Positions 18,453 through 27,631 of a stretch of DNA of 64,000 nt are shown here, one piece after another. The notes beneath the pieces were generated by a model. That model was not told the origin of the DNA. It was given only the letters and a program-made list of their open reading frames with translations, and made no database searches. Position 1 is the first letter of the stretch; each line of letters starts with the position of its first letter. The DNA lies in assembly GCF_021560015.1 (NCBI RefSeq), contig NZ_CP073588.1:992001-1056000 (forward strand). The letters run 5' to 3'. The stretch comes from Shewanella vesiculosa (GTDB lineage Bacteria; Pseudomonadota; Gammaproteobacteria; Enterobacterales; Shewanellaceae). The translations under genes and the position numbers were made by a program.

Positions 18453-21400
18453 ATGGTGCGCTTTTTAGATCATATGGCCCATGGTCATCGTTTGTTGTTG
18501 TCAGCAGCATTGGCGTTATGCAGTATTTATTTTATTACTTTTTACTCCCCCCTTGTAGCTGCTAGCCCAATCCATGCTGAATTACCGAGACAATCTTTCA
18601 ATTCTCAATGGCACCTTGGGGATCATCAAAACCAAGGCCTATTGGTTGACAATGTGCCTAATTGGGTTACACCAATAGCGTATGATTTACCAGATAAGGT
18701 TCCATCTTCAGAGCTTGCCGATGGGGTGTATTACTTGCTTATTGATGAGCAGTCTAAAGTCACCGCCGATGGCAGTCTAACTCAGTTTAATCATTATGCG
18801 ACCAAAGCGATGACGCCCAAAGGCTTAGAAGCTGTCTCGCAAATTAGCATTACGTTTGATCCCGCTTATCAGAAAATTATTTTCCATAAGATGAATGTTA
18901 TTCGGGATGGGGTGGTCATTGATAAAAAAGCAGACAGTGAATTTAATTTACAACAAGTCGAAAGTGGGCAGCGATTAATTTACGATGCCTCTAAAACGGC
19001 GAGCTGGTTTTTACATGATATTCGTGTCGGTGATATTGTTGATTATCAATACAGTATTGTTGGCACTAATCCTGTTTACCAAGGGATCTATTCAGATTCT
19101 CGACGTTTACAATGGGATGTTCCCGTACATCAACAATTTTTACGTATTATTTGGGGGAAAAAGCAACCGCTTAATTTTTCTGTAAATAATACTGAGATGA
19201 AATTTACGCAAACGCAATTAGGCAATGAAATTGATTATCAGCTGATGTTAAAAGACATGCCCGTGAGTAAGTATTATTCAGACGCTGCCAGTTGGTTTCA
19301 TCCTTATGCTAGCGCTTATTGGTCTGAGATGGATTCTTGGCAACAGGTTAGAGAGTGGGCTCAGGCGCTCTTTGCGCCACAAATAGATCAAAATCAAGCA
19401 ATTCAAGAATTGGTTAATCAATTCCGAAGTGCTGATACCCAAGCCGAACAAATCATGCTTGCGTTGAATTTTGTTCAACAAGATATTCGTTATTTGGGTA
19501 TTGAAATTGGAGCCAACAGCCATTTACCCGCTAAGGCGAGCGATACATTGGCCAAGCGATATGGCGACTGTAAAGATAAATCTGTGTTATTAATTGCGCT
19601 ACTTAGAGGATTAGGCATTCAAGCATCACCTGTTTTGGTTAATACCAAAGAGGGCAAGATCTTACAAGACTCCTTACCTCGAGCATCAGCATTTAATCAC
19701 ATGATAGTCAAAGTCAGCTTAGATAATAAATTTTACTGGTTAGACCCTACACTGCTGAATCAAAATGTTGCTTTACCGGTTGTGTTTCAACCCAATTATG
19801 GCTTCGCCCTTGTGGTTGGAGACAATACTCAACAACTTGAATTAATGGATTCAGCAGCAAGTGGTTCTCTTGTAGAGTTTCATGAAGTGTATGATTTTAC
19901 ACAAGGAGTTCATGGTGAGGGGAGTCTACATGTCACAACCACTTATCAAGGAGATCAAGGTACTCGTATTCGTGGACGATTAGCTGATATTGGCTTACAG
20001 TCTCTGTCAGACAATTATCAAAATTATTATAAAAATTCGTTTAATGATCTTGAAGTTGCTACGCCTATGTCTGTAAGCCAAAATACTCAAACCGGCACGA
20101 CAATTTTTAAAGAACACTACGTAATCAAACAACCTTGGATAAAAGCTGACAATGGTAGTTTTGGTCTTAGCGTTTACGAAAGCCAAGTATCCCCCTACAT
20201 TTCCATGCCAGAAAGTCATGGACCAAGAGTGTTGTCTTTGAGTCATCCCATTACTTTATCGGGTGATATTAAGCTTAAATTATTGGATCAGAAATGGACA
20301 TTTGATAAAGAAGTTTTGAACGAAACTAACCCCTTTTTTGATTTTAATTACAAAGTGACATTCGATGACTCTATAAATGAGCTGACATTAGCATATCATT
20401 ATCAATCGAAAGTTGACCGTGTCGAAGCCAATGAAGTTGATCAATATGTTGCAGCATTACGAAATGTCGCTGATGTGGGCAGTTTTGGTCTGGTTGATTA
20501 TGGTACTGCTAATTCCACGACGGCCTCAGATAATGATTTTATTGATGATTTAGACACAGATTCACGTATTTTACTCAGCTATGTTTTTTGCTTTTTTATC
20601 GGTACTTCGTTTTGTTTAGTTTCCTGGCTGCGAGAGAAAGCTCCTGCTGATGATGCCCAGTTTTACCCAGTATCCACGACCAAAATGTCTGTGATGATCT
20701 TTATGACTCTTGGTGTGTATATTTATTATTGGTGTTATAAAAACTGGCAATATATTCGCACGCTAGAGCAATCGTCAATTTGGCCGAGGGCAAGAGCCTT
20801 TTTTAACGTAGTCTGGTATTTCCCATTGTTTGCTAAGTTAAAAGCAAACAATGATGCTAGAGAGCAGCCCAAAAAACTGATCTCAGAAACTACCGCCATT
20901 AGTTTATTCGTTGTTTATGTGATTGTGTCGATAACCTATTCAATGCGTGATGACTTTTATGTAGATGTGTTGATCCTCATTGTTACTTTTTTGCCGTTAG
21001 CGTTATACATTAACCGGATTAATGACAAAGCAGGAGCCGCATATCAACATAACTCTCGCTGGCGACTGCGTCATCTCGTCATAGGGCTGTGTGTTTTACC
21101 ACTCTATTTGGTGAGTATTGCGTCAACTATTGGCTTGTCTAGTCAAGATGAGGTCATTGAAGGACAACAGTTGTGGAGCCGAGATATTGCATTTTTACGC
21201 CAACATCAATTGATCAGTGAACAAGAGCTACCGGTATTATTTTACAGTCATCATTGGTTTAATAATCAAGTTGAAGGAAATGGTTTTAGTGCCACGAAGG
21301 TGTTTTCATATTGGACTGAAAATGGCAAGTTTATCTCGTATTCAGTGGCAATTGCTGATATCAAAGATATCACCACTGAGTTAAATGAACAAAAGGATCA

Positions 21401-21530
21401 ATTATCCACCATCATGATAGAGCCTTTGCAAGGCGAAGCATTTAGGCTGGTTGTTTCCAATTCTAAAAACAAAGACAGTCAATTTGTTGAACAGCTCACT
21501 GCGTTGTGGAAAACGAGTCAAAATGAATAA
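18453..21530 (+). CDS. DUF3857/transglutaminase-like membrane protein with C-terminal DUF4234-like membrane region
   Basis: A 1025-residue envelope protein. An N-terminal hydrophobic segment (about residues 12-36) serves as signal or anchor. A DUF3857-type region (about 60-270) is followed by a transglutaminase-like core with a full triad: Cys373 (RYGDCKDKS), His416 (AFNHM) and Asp431 (YWLDP). A beta-rich region (about 470-690) precedes a C-terminal membrane part beginning near residue 705 with several helices, including VSTTKMSVMIFMTLGVYIYY, which resembles DUF4234. The extracytoplasmic location of the triad is inferred from topology. The substrate is unknown; family members are thought to act on peptides or cell-envelope proteins. 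AAGGA ribosome site; no clear operon partner, though the racemase gene follows 34 nt later. Confidence 0.8.
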   Translation: MVRFLDHMAHGHRLLLSAALALCSIYFITFYSPLVAASPIHAELPRQSFNSQWHLGDHQNQGLLVDNVPNWVTPIAYDLPDKVPSSELADGVYYLLIDEQSKVTADGSLTQFNHYATKAMTPKGLEAVSQISITFDPAYQKIIFHKMNVIRDGVVIDKKADSEFNLQQVESGQRLIYDASKTASWFLHDIRVGDIVDYQYSIVGTNPVYQGIYSDSRRLQWDVPVHQQFLRIIWGKKQPLNFSVNNTEMKFTQTQLGNEIDYQLMLKDMPVSKYYSDAASWFHPYASAYWSEMDSWQQVREWAQALFAPQIDQNQAIQELVNQFRSADTQAEQIMLALNFVQQDIRYLGIEIGANSHLPAKASDTLAKRYGDCKDKSVLLIALLRGLGIQASPVLVNTKEGKILQDSLPRASAFNHMIVKVSLDNKFYWLDPTLLNQNVALPVVFQPNYGFALVVGDNTQQLELMDSAASGSLVEFHEVYDFTQGVHGEGSLHVTTTYQGDQGTRIRGRLADIGLQSLSDNYQNYYKNSFNDLEVATPMSVSQNTQTGTTIFKEHYVIKQPWIKADNGSFGLSVYESQVSPYISMPESHGPRVLSLSHPITLSGDIKLKLLDQKWTFDKEVLNETNPFFDFNYKVTFDDSINELTLAYHYQSKVDRVEANEVDQYVAALRNVADVGSFGLVDYGTANSTTASDNDFIDDLDTDSRILLSYVFCFFIGTSFCLVSWLREKAPADDAQFYPVSTTKMSVMIFMTLGVYIYYWCYKNWQYIRTLEQSSIWPRARAFFNVVWYFPLFAKLKANNDAREQPKKLISETTAISLFVVYVIVSITYSMRDDFYVDVLILIVTFLPLALYINRINDKAGAAYQHNSRWRLRHLVIGLCVLPLYLVSIASTIGLSSQDEVIEGQQLWSRDIAFLRQHQLISEQELPVLFYSHHWFNNQVEGNGFSATKVFSYWTENGKFISYSVAIADIKDITTELNEQKDQLSTIMIEPLQGEAFRLVVSNSKNKDSQFVEQLTALWKTSQNE

Positions 21531-21564
21531 TTTGAATACATCGACTGTTTTAAGGTATTAGCAC

Positions 21565-22296
21565 ATGAAAACTATTGGCATGATCGGCGGCATGAGTTGG
21601 GAGTCGACACTCAATTACTACAAAGCCATTAATCAAGGAGTAAAGTCCGCGTTAGGTGGCTTACATTCAGCGAAAGTGTGTTTATACAGTGTCGATTTTG
21701 CTGAAATTGAAACCTTACAACATCAAGGTTTGTGGCAACAAACAGCATTGTTATTGACCGAGGCAGCTAAAGCGGTTGAAGCTGGTGGTGCTGACTTTTT
21801 GTTAATTTGTACCAATACTATGCACAAGGTTGCCGATGAGATACAAGCCGAAATAGGCATCCCAATTTTGCATATTGCAGATGCCACAGCCAATGCGCTA
21901 CTTGCCGATGGTATTAGCAAAGTGGGCTTGCTCGGCACCCGTTTTACTATGGAGCAAGACTTTTATAAACAGCGTATTAGCGACAATTATCCTATTGAGG
22001 TTATGGTGCCGAATACGGAAGATCAGACCATTGTTCATGATGTAATTTATCAAGAGTTATGTTTAGGGCAGATTAATGAACAGTCTCGTCAGGCTTATTT
22101 ATTGATTATTGATAAGTTGTTTGCGCAAGGAGCCGAGGCGGTTATTTTAGGCTGTACCGAGATTGCATTATTGGTGCAGCAACAACATACCCCAGTGCCT
22201 TTGTATGACACGACGCTAATACACGCTAATAGTGCAGTGAAGTTGGCTTTAGATAATCATGATGAGACCCAATATCTGATTATGCGCGAAAGCTAG
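21565..22296 (+). CDS. Aspartate/glutamate racemase family protein
   Basis: A 243-residue cofactor-independent racemase of the Asp/Glu/hydantoin family (YgeA/RacD-like). MIGGMSWESTLNYYK is the typical N-terminus. The two catalytic cysteines are visible in LLICTNTMHK (about residue 83) and VILGCTEIALL (about residue 197), so the enzyme should be able to interconvert L- and D-amino acids, with aspartate or glutamate most likely. Exact substrate is inference. It follows the transglutaminase-like gene by 34 nt on the same strand and may be cotranscribed. It is convergent with adhE. Confidence 0.88.
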   Translation: MKTIGMIGGMSWESTLNYYKAINQGVKSALGGLHSAKVCLYSVDFAEIETLQHQGLWQQTALLLTEAAKAVEAGGADFLLICTNTMHKVADEIQAEIGIPILHIADATANALLADGISKVGLLGTRFTMEQDFYKQRISDNYPIEVMVPNTEDQTIVHDVIYQELCLGQINEQSRQAYLLIIDKLFAQGAEAVILGCTEIALLVQQQHTPVPLYDTTLIHANSAVKLALDNHDETQYLIMRES

Positions 22297-22327
22297 TATC
22301 GGTTGCCTCGTTCTAATATCGATAGAT

Positions 22328-22359
22328 AAAAAAACGCCTTACACAAGTGTAAGGCGTTT
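22328..22359 (-). terminator. Terminator between the racemase gene and adhE
   Basis: Perfect 13-bp stem AAACGCCTTACAC / GTGTAAGGCGTTT with a 2-nt loop. The seven-T run is on the minus strand, so adhE is the main client; the symmetrical stem may also serve the plus-strand racemase gene. Confidence 0.85.
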
Positions 22360-22382
22360 ATCATTTCTAATGGCGCTTTTGG

Positions 22383-24980
22383 TTAGTCTTTGTAAGCACG
22401 GCCATAGAAGCTGTCGAGTAACACTTGCTTAATCTCGCTGATTAATGGGTAACGAGGGTTAGCACCTGTACATTGATCATCAAACGCGTCTTCTGCAAGT
22501 AGATCCAGTTTTGCAATAAAATCTGCTTCATTAACACCGGCTTCTTGAATCGATGCAGGAATACCAATGATCTTTTTCAGCTCTTCGATTTTATCTATTA
22601 GTTTGTCTACTTTTTGCTGATCCGTTTTGCCGCCTAGCTTTAAATGATCTGCAATTGCAGCATAACGGCATAATGCTTTAGGGCGGTCGTATTGACTGAA
22701 GGCCGCTTGTTTAGTTGGCATATCTGTCGCGTTAAAGCGGATAACGTTAGAGATTAATAATGCATTAGCTAAACCATGAGCCAAGTGGAACTCAGCACCC
22801 AGTTTGTGCGCCATTGAGTGACAAACTCCTAAGAATGCATTGGCAAAAGCAATCCCCGCTATTGTCGCACCATTGTGAACTTTTTCACGAGCGACAGGGG
22901 CTTTAGCACCTAACTCATAGGCATCAGGCAAGTATTTCACCAATAAATCGAGCGCTTGTAATGCTTGGCCATCGCTGTATTCGTTTGCCATTACACTGAC
23001 ATAAGCTTCTAACGCGTGAGTTATCGCATCAATACCACCAAAAGCAGTTAATGACTTGGGCATGTTCATCACAAGGTTAGGATCAATAATCGCGATATTA
23101 GGTGTTAATTCATAATCTGCAATAGGGTATTTTTTGCCTGTGATCTCATCGGTGACTACTGCAAACGGAGTCACTTCAGAACCGGTACCCGATGTGGTAG
23201 GTATCGCTACCATTTGGGCTTTAAGTCCCATTTTAGGGAACTTATAAATACGTTTACGGATATCCATGAATCGCAATGCTAAATCAGCAAAGTCGACATT
23301 AGGGTGTTCGTACATTACCCAAATAATCTTAGCCGCATCCATTGGTGAACCACCACCTAATGCAATAATTACATCAGGTTGGAAACTTTGTGCCACTTTA
23401 GCACCTTGGCGCACAATGGCTAAGGTTGGGTCTGCTTCTACTTCATAAAACACTTCAGTTTCTAGGCCCTGTGCTTTAAGGATTTTTAATGTCTCGTTGC
23501 AATAGCCGTTATTAAATAAAAACTTATCAGTAATAATTAATGCACGTTTTTTGTCGCTTAATTCTTCTAATGCGATTGGTAAGCTACCACGACGGAAGTA
23601 AATTGATGATGGAAGCTTATGCCACAACATGTTTTCAGCCCTCTTAGCGACCATTTTTTTATTAATTAAGTGGCTTGGGCCAACGTTTTCAGAAATTGAG
23701 TTACCGCCCCATGAACCACAGCCTAGGGTTAATGATGGTGCTAATTTGAAGTTGTATAAATCACCAATACCACCTTGAGAAGCTGGGGTGTTAATCAAAA
23801 TACGTGCAGTTTTCATTCTAAAACCAAAGGTTTTAACACGTTCTGTCTGAGTGTCTTGATCGGTATACAAGCCTGATGTATGACCTATACCGCCTAAGGT
23901 CACTAAGGCCTCTGCTTTATCCATTGCTTCGTTAAAGTCTTTGGCTTTATACATACCTAACAACGGAGACAATTTCTCGTGGGCAAATGCTTCCGCATCA
24001 TCAATATCGTTAACTTCCCCAATTAGTACTTTAGTATTACTGGGGACTTCAAAGCCTGCCATGGCCGCAATAGCTACCGCACTTTGACCAACGATATCAG
24101 CATTAAGGCCACCATTTTTAAGAATGACATTTTGCATCGCCGCAGTTTCAGCTTTAGATAAAATATGACCACCGTAATGAGCAAAACGTTCTTTAACTTG
24201 CTTATATATACTGTCTACTACAATCACGGCTTGTTCAGACGCACACACAACACCATTATCGAAGGTTTTTGACATTAAAATAGAGCTAACAGCACGTTTA
24301 ATATCAGCGGTTTCGTCGATCACGATAGGAGTGTTACCCGCACCAACGCCGATAGCAGGTTTACCAGATGAGTAGGCGGCTTTCACCATGCCTGGACCAC
24401 CAGTGGCTAAAATTAAATTAACTTTTGCGTGGGTCATTAATTGGTTTGATAATGCAACACTGGGTTGATCTATCCAGCCAATAATATCCTTAGGCGCACC
24501 AGCCGCTACTGCTGCATCTAATACTATTCTCGCAGCGGTAGTCGTTGAGTTTTTGGCTCTTGGATGTGGAGAAAAAATAATCCCATTACGAGTTTTTAAA
24601 CTAATAAGTGCTTTAAAAATAGCGGTCGATGTTGGATTAGTGGTTGGCACAATACCGCAAATAATGCCGACAGGTTCGGCAATGGTGATGGTACCAAAGG
24701 TGATATCTTCGGAAAGAATTCCGCAGGTTTTTTCATCTTTATACTTGTTATAAATATATTCAGATGCGAAGTGGTTTTTAATCACTTTATCTTCTAATAC
24801 ACCCATACCCGTTTCGATTACCGCCATTTTAGCCAATGAAATACGCGCATCTGCAGCAGCAAAAGCAGCGGCTCTAAAAATGGCATCTACTTTTTCTTGG
24901 CTAAAGTTTGCAAATTCAGCCTGAGCCTTGGCAACGCGTTCTACTAATAAATCAAGTTCTTGTGTATTGGTGACTGTCAT
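22383..24980 (-). CDS. adhE: Bifunctional acetaldehyde-CoA/alcohol dehydrogenase
   Basis: An 865-residue fused fermentation enzyme (E. coli AdhE 891) reducing acetyl-CoA to acetaldehyde and then ethanol, regenerating NAD+. The N-terminal CoA-linked aldehyde dehydrogenase domain (about 1-440) carries DNGVVCASEQAV with the catalytic Cys. The linker leads to an iron-dependent alcohol dehydrogenase (about 450-865) with ALGGGSPMDAAK and the metal-binding FLGVCHSMAHKLGAEFHLAHG. Start at ATG 24980 with an AAAGGA site; a seven-residue longer reading is not favoured. Monocistronic, convergent with the racemase gene. A HexR-like box lies 116 nt upstream. Confidence 0.97.
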   Translation of the reverse strand: MTVTNTQELDLLVERVAKAQAEFANFSQEKVDAIFRAAAFAAADARISLAKMAVIETGMGVLEDKVIKNHFASEYIYNKYKDEKTCGILSEDITFGTITIAEPVGIICGIVPTTNPTSTAIFKALISLKTRNGIIFSPHPRAKNSTTTAARIVLDAAVAAGAPKDIIGWIDQPSVALSNQLMTHAKVNLILATGGPGMVKAAYSSGKPAIGVGAGNTPIVIDETADIKRAVSSILMSKTFDNGVVCASEQAVIVVDSIYKQVKERFAHYGGHILSKAETAAMQNVILKNGGLNADIVGQSAVAIAAMAGFEVPSNTKVLIGEVNDIDDAEAFAHEKLSPLLGMYKAKDFNEAMDKAEALVTLGGIGHTSGLYTDQDTQTERVKTFGFRMKTARILINTPASQGGIGDLYNFKLAPSLTLGCGSWGGNSISENVGPSHLINKKMVAKRAENMLWHKLPSSIYFRRGSLPIALEELSDKKRALIITDKFLFNNGYCNETLKILKAQGLETEVFYEVEADPTLAIVRQGAKVAQSFQPDVIIALGGGSPMDAAKIIWVMYEHPNVDFADLALRFMDIRKRIYKFPKMGLKAQMVAIPTTSGTGSEVTPFAVVTDEITGKKYPIADYELTPNIAIIDPNLVMNMPKSLTAFGGIDAITHALEAYVSVMANEYSDGQALQALDLLVKYLPDAYELGAKAPVAREKVHNGATIAGIAFANAFLGVCHSMAHKLGAEFHLAHGLANALLISNVIRFNATDMPTKQAAFSQYDRPKALCRYAAIADHLKLGGKTDQQKVDKLIDKIEELKKIIGIPASIQEAGVNEADFIAKLDLLAEDAFDDQCTGANPRYPLISEIKQVLLDSFYGRAYKD

Positions 24981-25684
24981 AGTGGTTTCCTTTAAAAACA
25001 TTCAACAAAGCAGTTTTGCAAAACATTCTTTGTAAATAAAATTACATCTTCTAGTGGCTGTTTGTTGTGATGATGACCACAAAATCGTAATAATTGGTAA
25101 TTTTATTACGGTTTAGGTGTTTTTAAATCAGTAATATCGCATCTTAATAAGGCTTTGATTTCACTATCACTTAAAACACCCTAGTACACAATACTATGGT
25201 TATTTATGTTAATTACAGCATGAAAGCCTTGTTTACATAACGAATTAACAGGCCTTCGTTGAGTGAAATTGGTTGGTATTGAAGCATTAGTCATTGTTTT
25301 ATATTTAAAACGGTATGTTTCTTGTTCACTTTTATAAGTGACTCTGAAGCAAATTATTAACCAATGTAAAAATACAGCATTGAAATTTAATAATATTTTA
25401 TTCCTTGCTAGGCTACATAAGCAATGCCTAAAGTTTGTTTAGCTTATTTAATTGAAGATTTGTGATTGACATCAATATTTATAAAAGGGAATATGCTCAG
25501 TAGAGGGGCATTTGCTCATTATGTGTTTTTAGAGCAATTGAATAGCTTTAGTGATCTATACACGCCTTATGCAGCATTAGTGGGCCTATCAACTATGACG
25601 ATATTGGATAAATGATTGTTATTTGATGTCCAACAAGCTGTAAAATGGATTTATAGTTCTGATTTATAGCGTTAAGGCGGGTAT
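24981..25684. other. Intergenic region between divergent adhE and the mannitol cluster
   Basis: About 700 nt without a gene. It contains, from the adhE side, a perfect 12-bp palindrome GTTTTGCAAAAC (25013-25024), a TGTAA-N6-TTACA dyad (25031-25046) and a HexR-like box (25096-25110). Near the other gene is a TTGACA hexamer at 25466, without a convincing -10. No RNA gene or repeat was seen. Confidence 0.6.
25096..25110 (-). promoter_or_regulatory. Candidate HexR box upstream of adhE
   Basis: GGTAATTTTATTACG has the 13-nt symmetrical core GTAAT-TTT-ATTAC of the HexR consensus and lies 116 nt before the adhE ATG. adhE is a reported HexR-regulon member in Shewanella; binding here is inferred. Confidence 0.55.
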
Positions 25685-26368
25685 ATGAACACTGATACAC
25701 AATTGATTATTTTTGACTGTGATGGCGTGATTATCGACAGTGAAGTCATTAGTGCCAAAGTGTTAATCGACAAACTCGCCGAGTTGGGCTGCACCATTGA
25801 CATGGCGTTTGTACAAGAACACTTTTTAGGTTGTCAATTTACAACTGTAGCAGACAAGGTGAAGCGTTTATTGTCTACCAGCTTACCTCAACATTTTGAG
25901 GAAGAGTATCGACAGCAATTACTTGTAGAATTTGAAAAAAATTTAACGGTAACAGATGGCATCAAATCAGTATTGTCTAGCTTGAAAGTACCATATTGTA
26001 TTGCAACCAGTAGCAGTTTACCCCGAACAACGAGAGCATTAGAGGTGGTGGGATTAACCGAGGTGTTTGGCAGTCATATCTTTACTGCAAGCCAAGTTAA
26101 ACAAGGCAAACCTGCTCCCGATTTATTTTTATTTGCAGCAGACGCAATGGGCGTAGAGCCTCAGCATTGTTTAGTCATAGAAGACAGTTATTTTGGTGTA
26201 AGTGCTGCAATTACAGCCAATATGAACGTGATTCATTATGTTGGTGGTGGTCATATTATCGATCGCCTTGATAATGAATTACACCGAGTATCACAAGTAT
26301 TTCCAACAGTGCCAGTATTAAGTCATTGGCAGAATTTTGATCGTTTAATGCCAGCATTAGTGCGTTGA
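25685..26368 (+). CDS. HAD-superfamily phosphatase (beta-PGM-like)
   Basis: A 227-residue HAD subfamily I hydrolase. Motif I is FDCDGVIIDSE (nucleophile and acid/base Asp, residues about 10-20), motif II is ATSSS (about 109), motif III Lys is in KQGKPAPDLF (about 141) and motif IV is VIEDSYFGV (about 165). Such proteins dephosphorylate sugar or polyol phosphates or isomerise them. Position immediately before the sugar-responsive regulator and the mannitol genes suggests a sugar-phosphate role, perhaps clearing a toxic or inducing phosphate; this is inference. Strong AAGG ribosome site. The regulator starts 20 nt downstream, so they form a unit. Confidence 0.85.
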   Translation: MNTDTQLIIFDCDGVIIDSEVISAKVLIDKLAELGCTIDMAFVQEHFLGCQFTTVADKVKRLLSTSLPQHFEEEYRQQLLVEFEKNLTVTDGIKSVLSSLKVPYCIATSSSLPRTTRALEVVGLTEVFGSHIFTASQVKQGKPAPDLFLFAADAMGVEPQHCLVIEDSYFGVSAAITANMNVIHYVGGGHIIDRLDNELHRVSQVFPTVPVLSHWQNFDRLMPALVR

Positions 26369-26388
26369 TAGTGCATAAAAGGGATAGC

Positions 26389-27351
26389 ATGGATACCAAA
26401 TCAAACTCTGAACTCGCAAGACTAGAGCAAGCTGCACGTGCTGCCTGGCTATATTATGTTGCTAAAAATACTCAAGATGAAATCGCTCAAAAATTAGAAG
26501 TATCAAGACAGTCTGCACAGCGTTTAGTTGCTTTAGCCGTGAGTGAAGGCCTAATTCAAGTCCGTTTAGACCATCCAATTGCTAAATGCATGGAATTGGG
26601 ACATCAACTGACCCAGGCCTTTAACTTACTAGAATGCGAAATTGTACCAAGCGATCCCGCTGACAGCAGTTCGGTTCATGGATTAGCACAAGGTGGTGCG
26701 AGTGTATTAGAGCGTTATTTAAAGTCCGAACAGCCAAAGACGTTAGCTTTTGGCACAGGCCGCGCACTTAAAGCGTGTATCGATGAGTTACCTTCAATGC
26801 AGTGCCCACAGCATAAAATCGTATCGTTATTGGGCAATATGATGCTCGACGGTTCAGCATCTGCTTTTGATATCGTAGTGAGTATGGCCAATAGAGTACA
26901 AGCTAAGCACTACCCAATGCCGTTGCCCGTTATTGCCAGCTCGGTAGCTGAGAAACAGCTTTTGCATGACTTGGCGCCGGTAAAAAGTATTTTTGAATTA
27001 GTCAAACAAGCTGATGCGACTTTTGTCGGAATCGGCCACATGGGCATAGAGCCACCATTACTACTTGACGGTTTTATTAATCAGTCTCAGTTAGATGCAT
27101 TAGTTAATAATGATGCGATCGGTGAAATCATTAGTTGGGTTTATAACCAACAAGGACAATTACTTGATAATTCAATCAATCAACTGGTGATGAGCTCACC
27201 GTTAAATATTGACTTAACCAATCCTGTCTATGGTATCGCGGCAGGGCAGCAAAAAGTGGATGCGATATTTGCAGCATTACAAGGCCGATTAATTAATTCA
27301 TTAATTACCAATGAATATACTGCTGAAAGATTATTGGCTAAACTAAAGTAA
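26389..27351 (+). CDS. SorC/DeoR-type sugar-binding transcriptional regulator
   Basis: A 320-residue SorC-family regulator. The N-terminal helix-turn-helix (about residues 15-60) reads AAWLYYVAKNTQDEIAQKLEVSRQSAQRLVALA. The C-terminal sugar-binding domain (about 65-318) includes TLAFGTGRALKA, FVGIGHMG and VYGIAAGQQKVDAI. Start at ATG 26389 because AGGGA lies 6-8 nt upstream; in-frame TTG/GTG codons at 26365 and 26371 overlap the upstream stop. Family members sense phosphorylated sugars or polyols. The gene lies before the permease, dehydrogenase and fructokinase genes and probably controls them through the dyad at 27518-27546 (inference). Confidence 0.88.
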   Translation: MDTKSNSELARLEQAARAAWLYYVAKNTQDEIAQKLEVSRQSAQRLVALAVSEGLIQVRLDHPIAKCMELGHQLTQAFNLLECEIVPSDPADSSSVHGLAQGGASVLERYLKSEQPKTLAFGTGRALKACIDELPSMQCPQHKIVSLLGNMMLDGSASAFDIVVSMANRVQAKHYPMPLPVIASSVAEKQLLHDLAPVKSIFELVKQADATFVGIGHMGIEPPLLLDGFINQSQLDALVNNDAIGEIISWVYNQQGQLLDNSINQLVMSSPLNIDLTNPVYGIAAGQQKVDAIFAALQGRLINSLITNEYTAERLLAKLK

Positions 27352-27447
27352 TTATAAAAAATATAAAAATACTTATAAAATAAATATAAAAATACTTACA
27401 TTGAGATTTAAGTAATACTCAGCGAGTAAGTTAGTATCCATAATCTT

Positions 27448-27480
27448 ACTAATACTAATACTAATACTAATACTAATACT
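27448..27480. repeat. ACTAAT hexamer tandem repeat
   Basis: Five exact copies of ACTAAT plus a half copy, in the gap between the regulator and the permease gene. Copy-number change here could alter promoter spacing; this is speculation. Confidence 0.9.
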
Positions 27481-27517
27481 TTAGTCATTAATAAGGACGA
27501 TAAAAATATAAATGGGG

Positions 27518-27546
27518 TTATTATTTCTACTCAAGCGAAATAATAA
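27518..27546. promoter_or_regulatory. Dyad upstream of the permease gene, candidate operator
   Basis: Perfect 10-bp arms TTATTATTTC and GAAATAATAA with a 9-nt spacer, 85 nt before the permease ATG. There is no T run, so a terminator is unlikely. Location fits a binding site for the neighbouring SorC-type regulator. Confidence 0.5.
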
Positions 27547-27631
27547 ATAGTCAGTAAAGGTTATACAGTATCACTTTATCATCATTTTTAGGTGAGGGTT
27601 TTACTTATCTCCTAAACAGGAAATAAAAATA

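Noticed and set aside
22332..22359. Operator for adhE
   Set aside because: The perfect 13-bp palindrome lies beyond the stop codon and is followed by a T run on the minus strand, so it is a terminator.
25464..25477. FNR-type site upstream of the HAD gene
   Set aside because: ATTGACATCAAT has only 2 nt between the half-sites, not the 4 nt of the TTGAT-N4-ATCAA consensus.
27448..27480. Tandem hexamers as a CRISPR-like array
   Set aside because: The units are 6 nt and contiguous with no spacers; this is a microsatellite.
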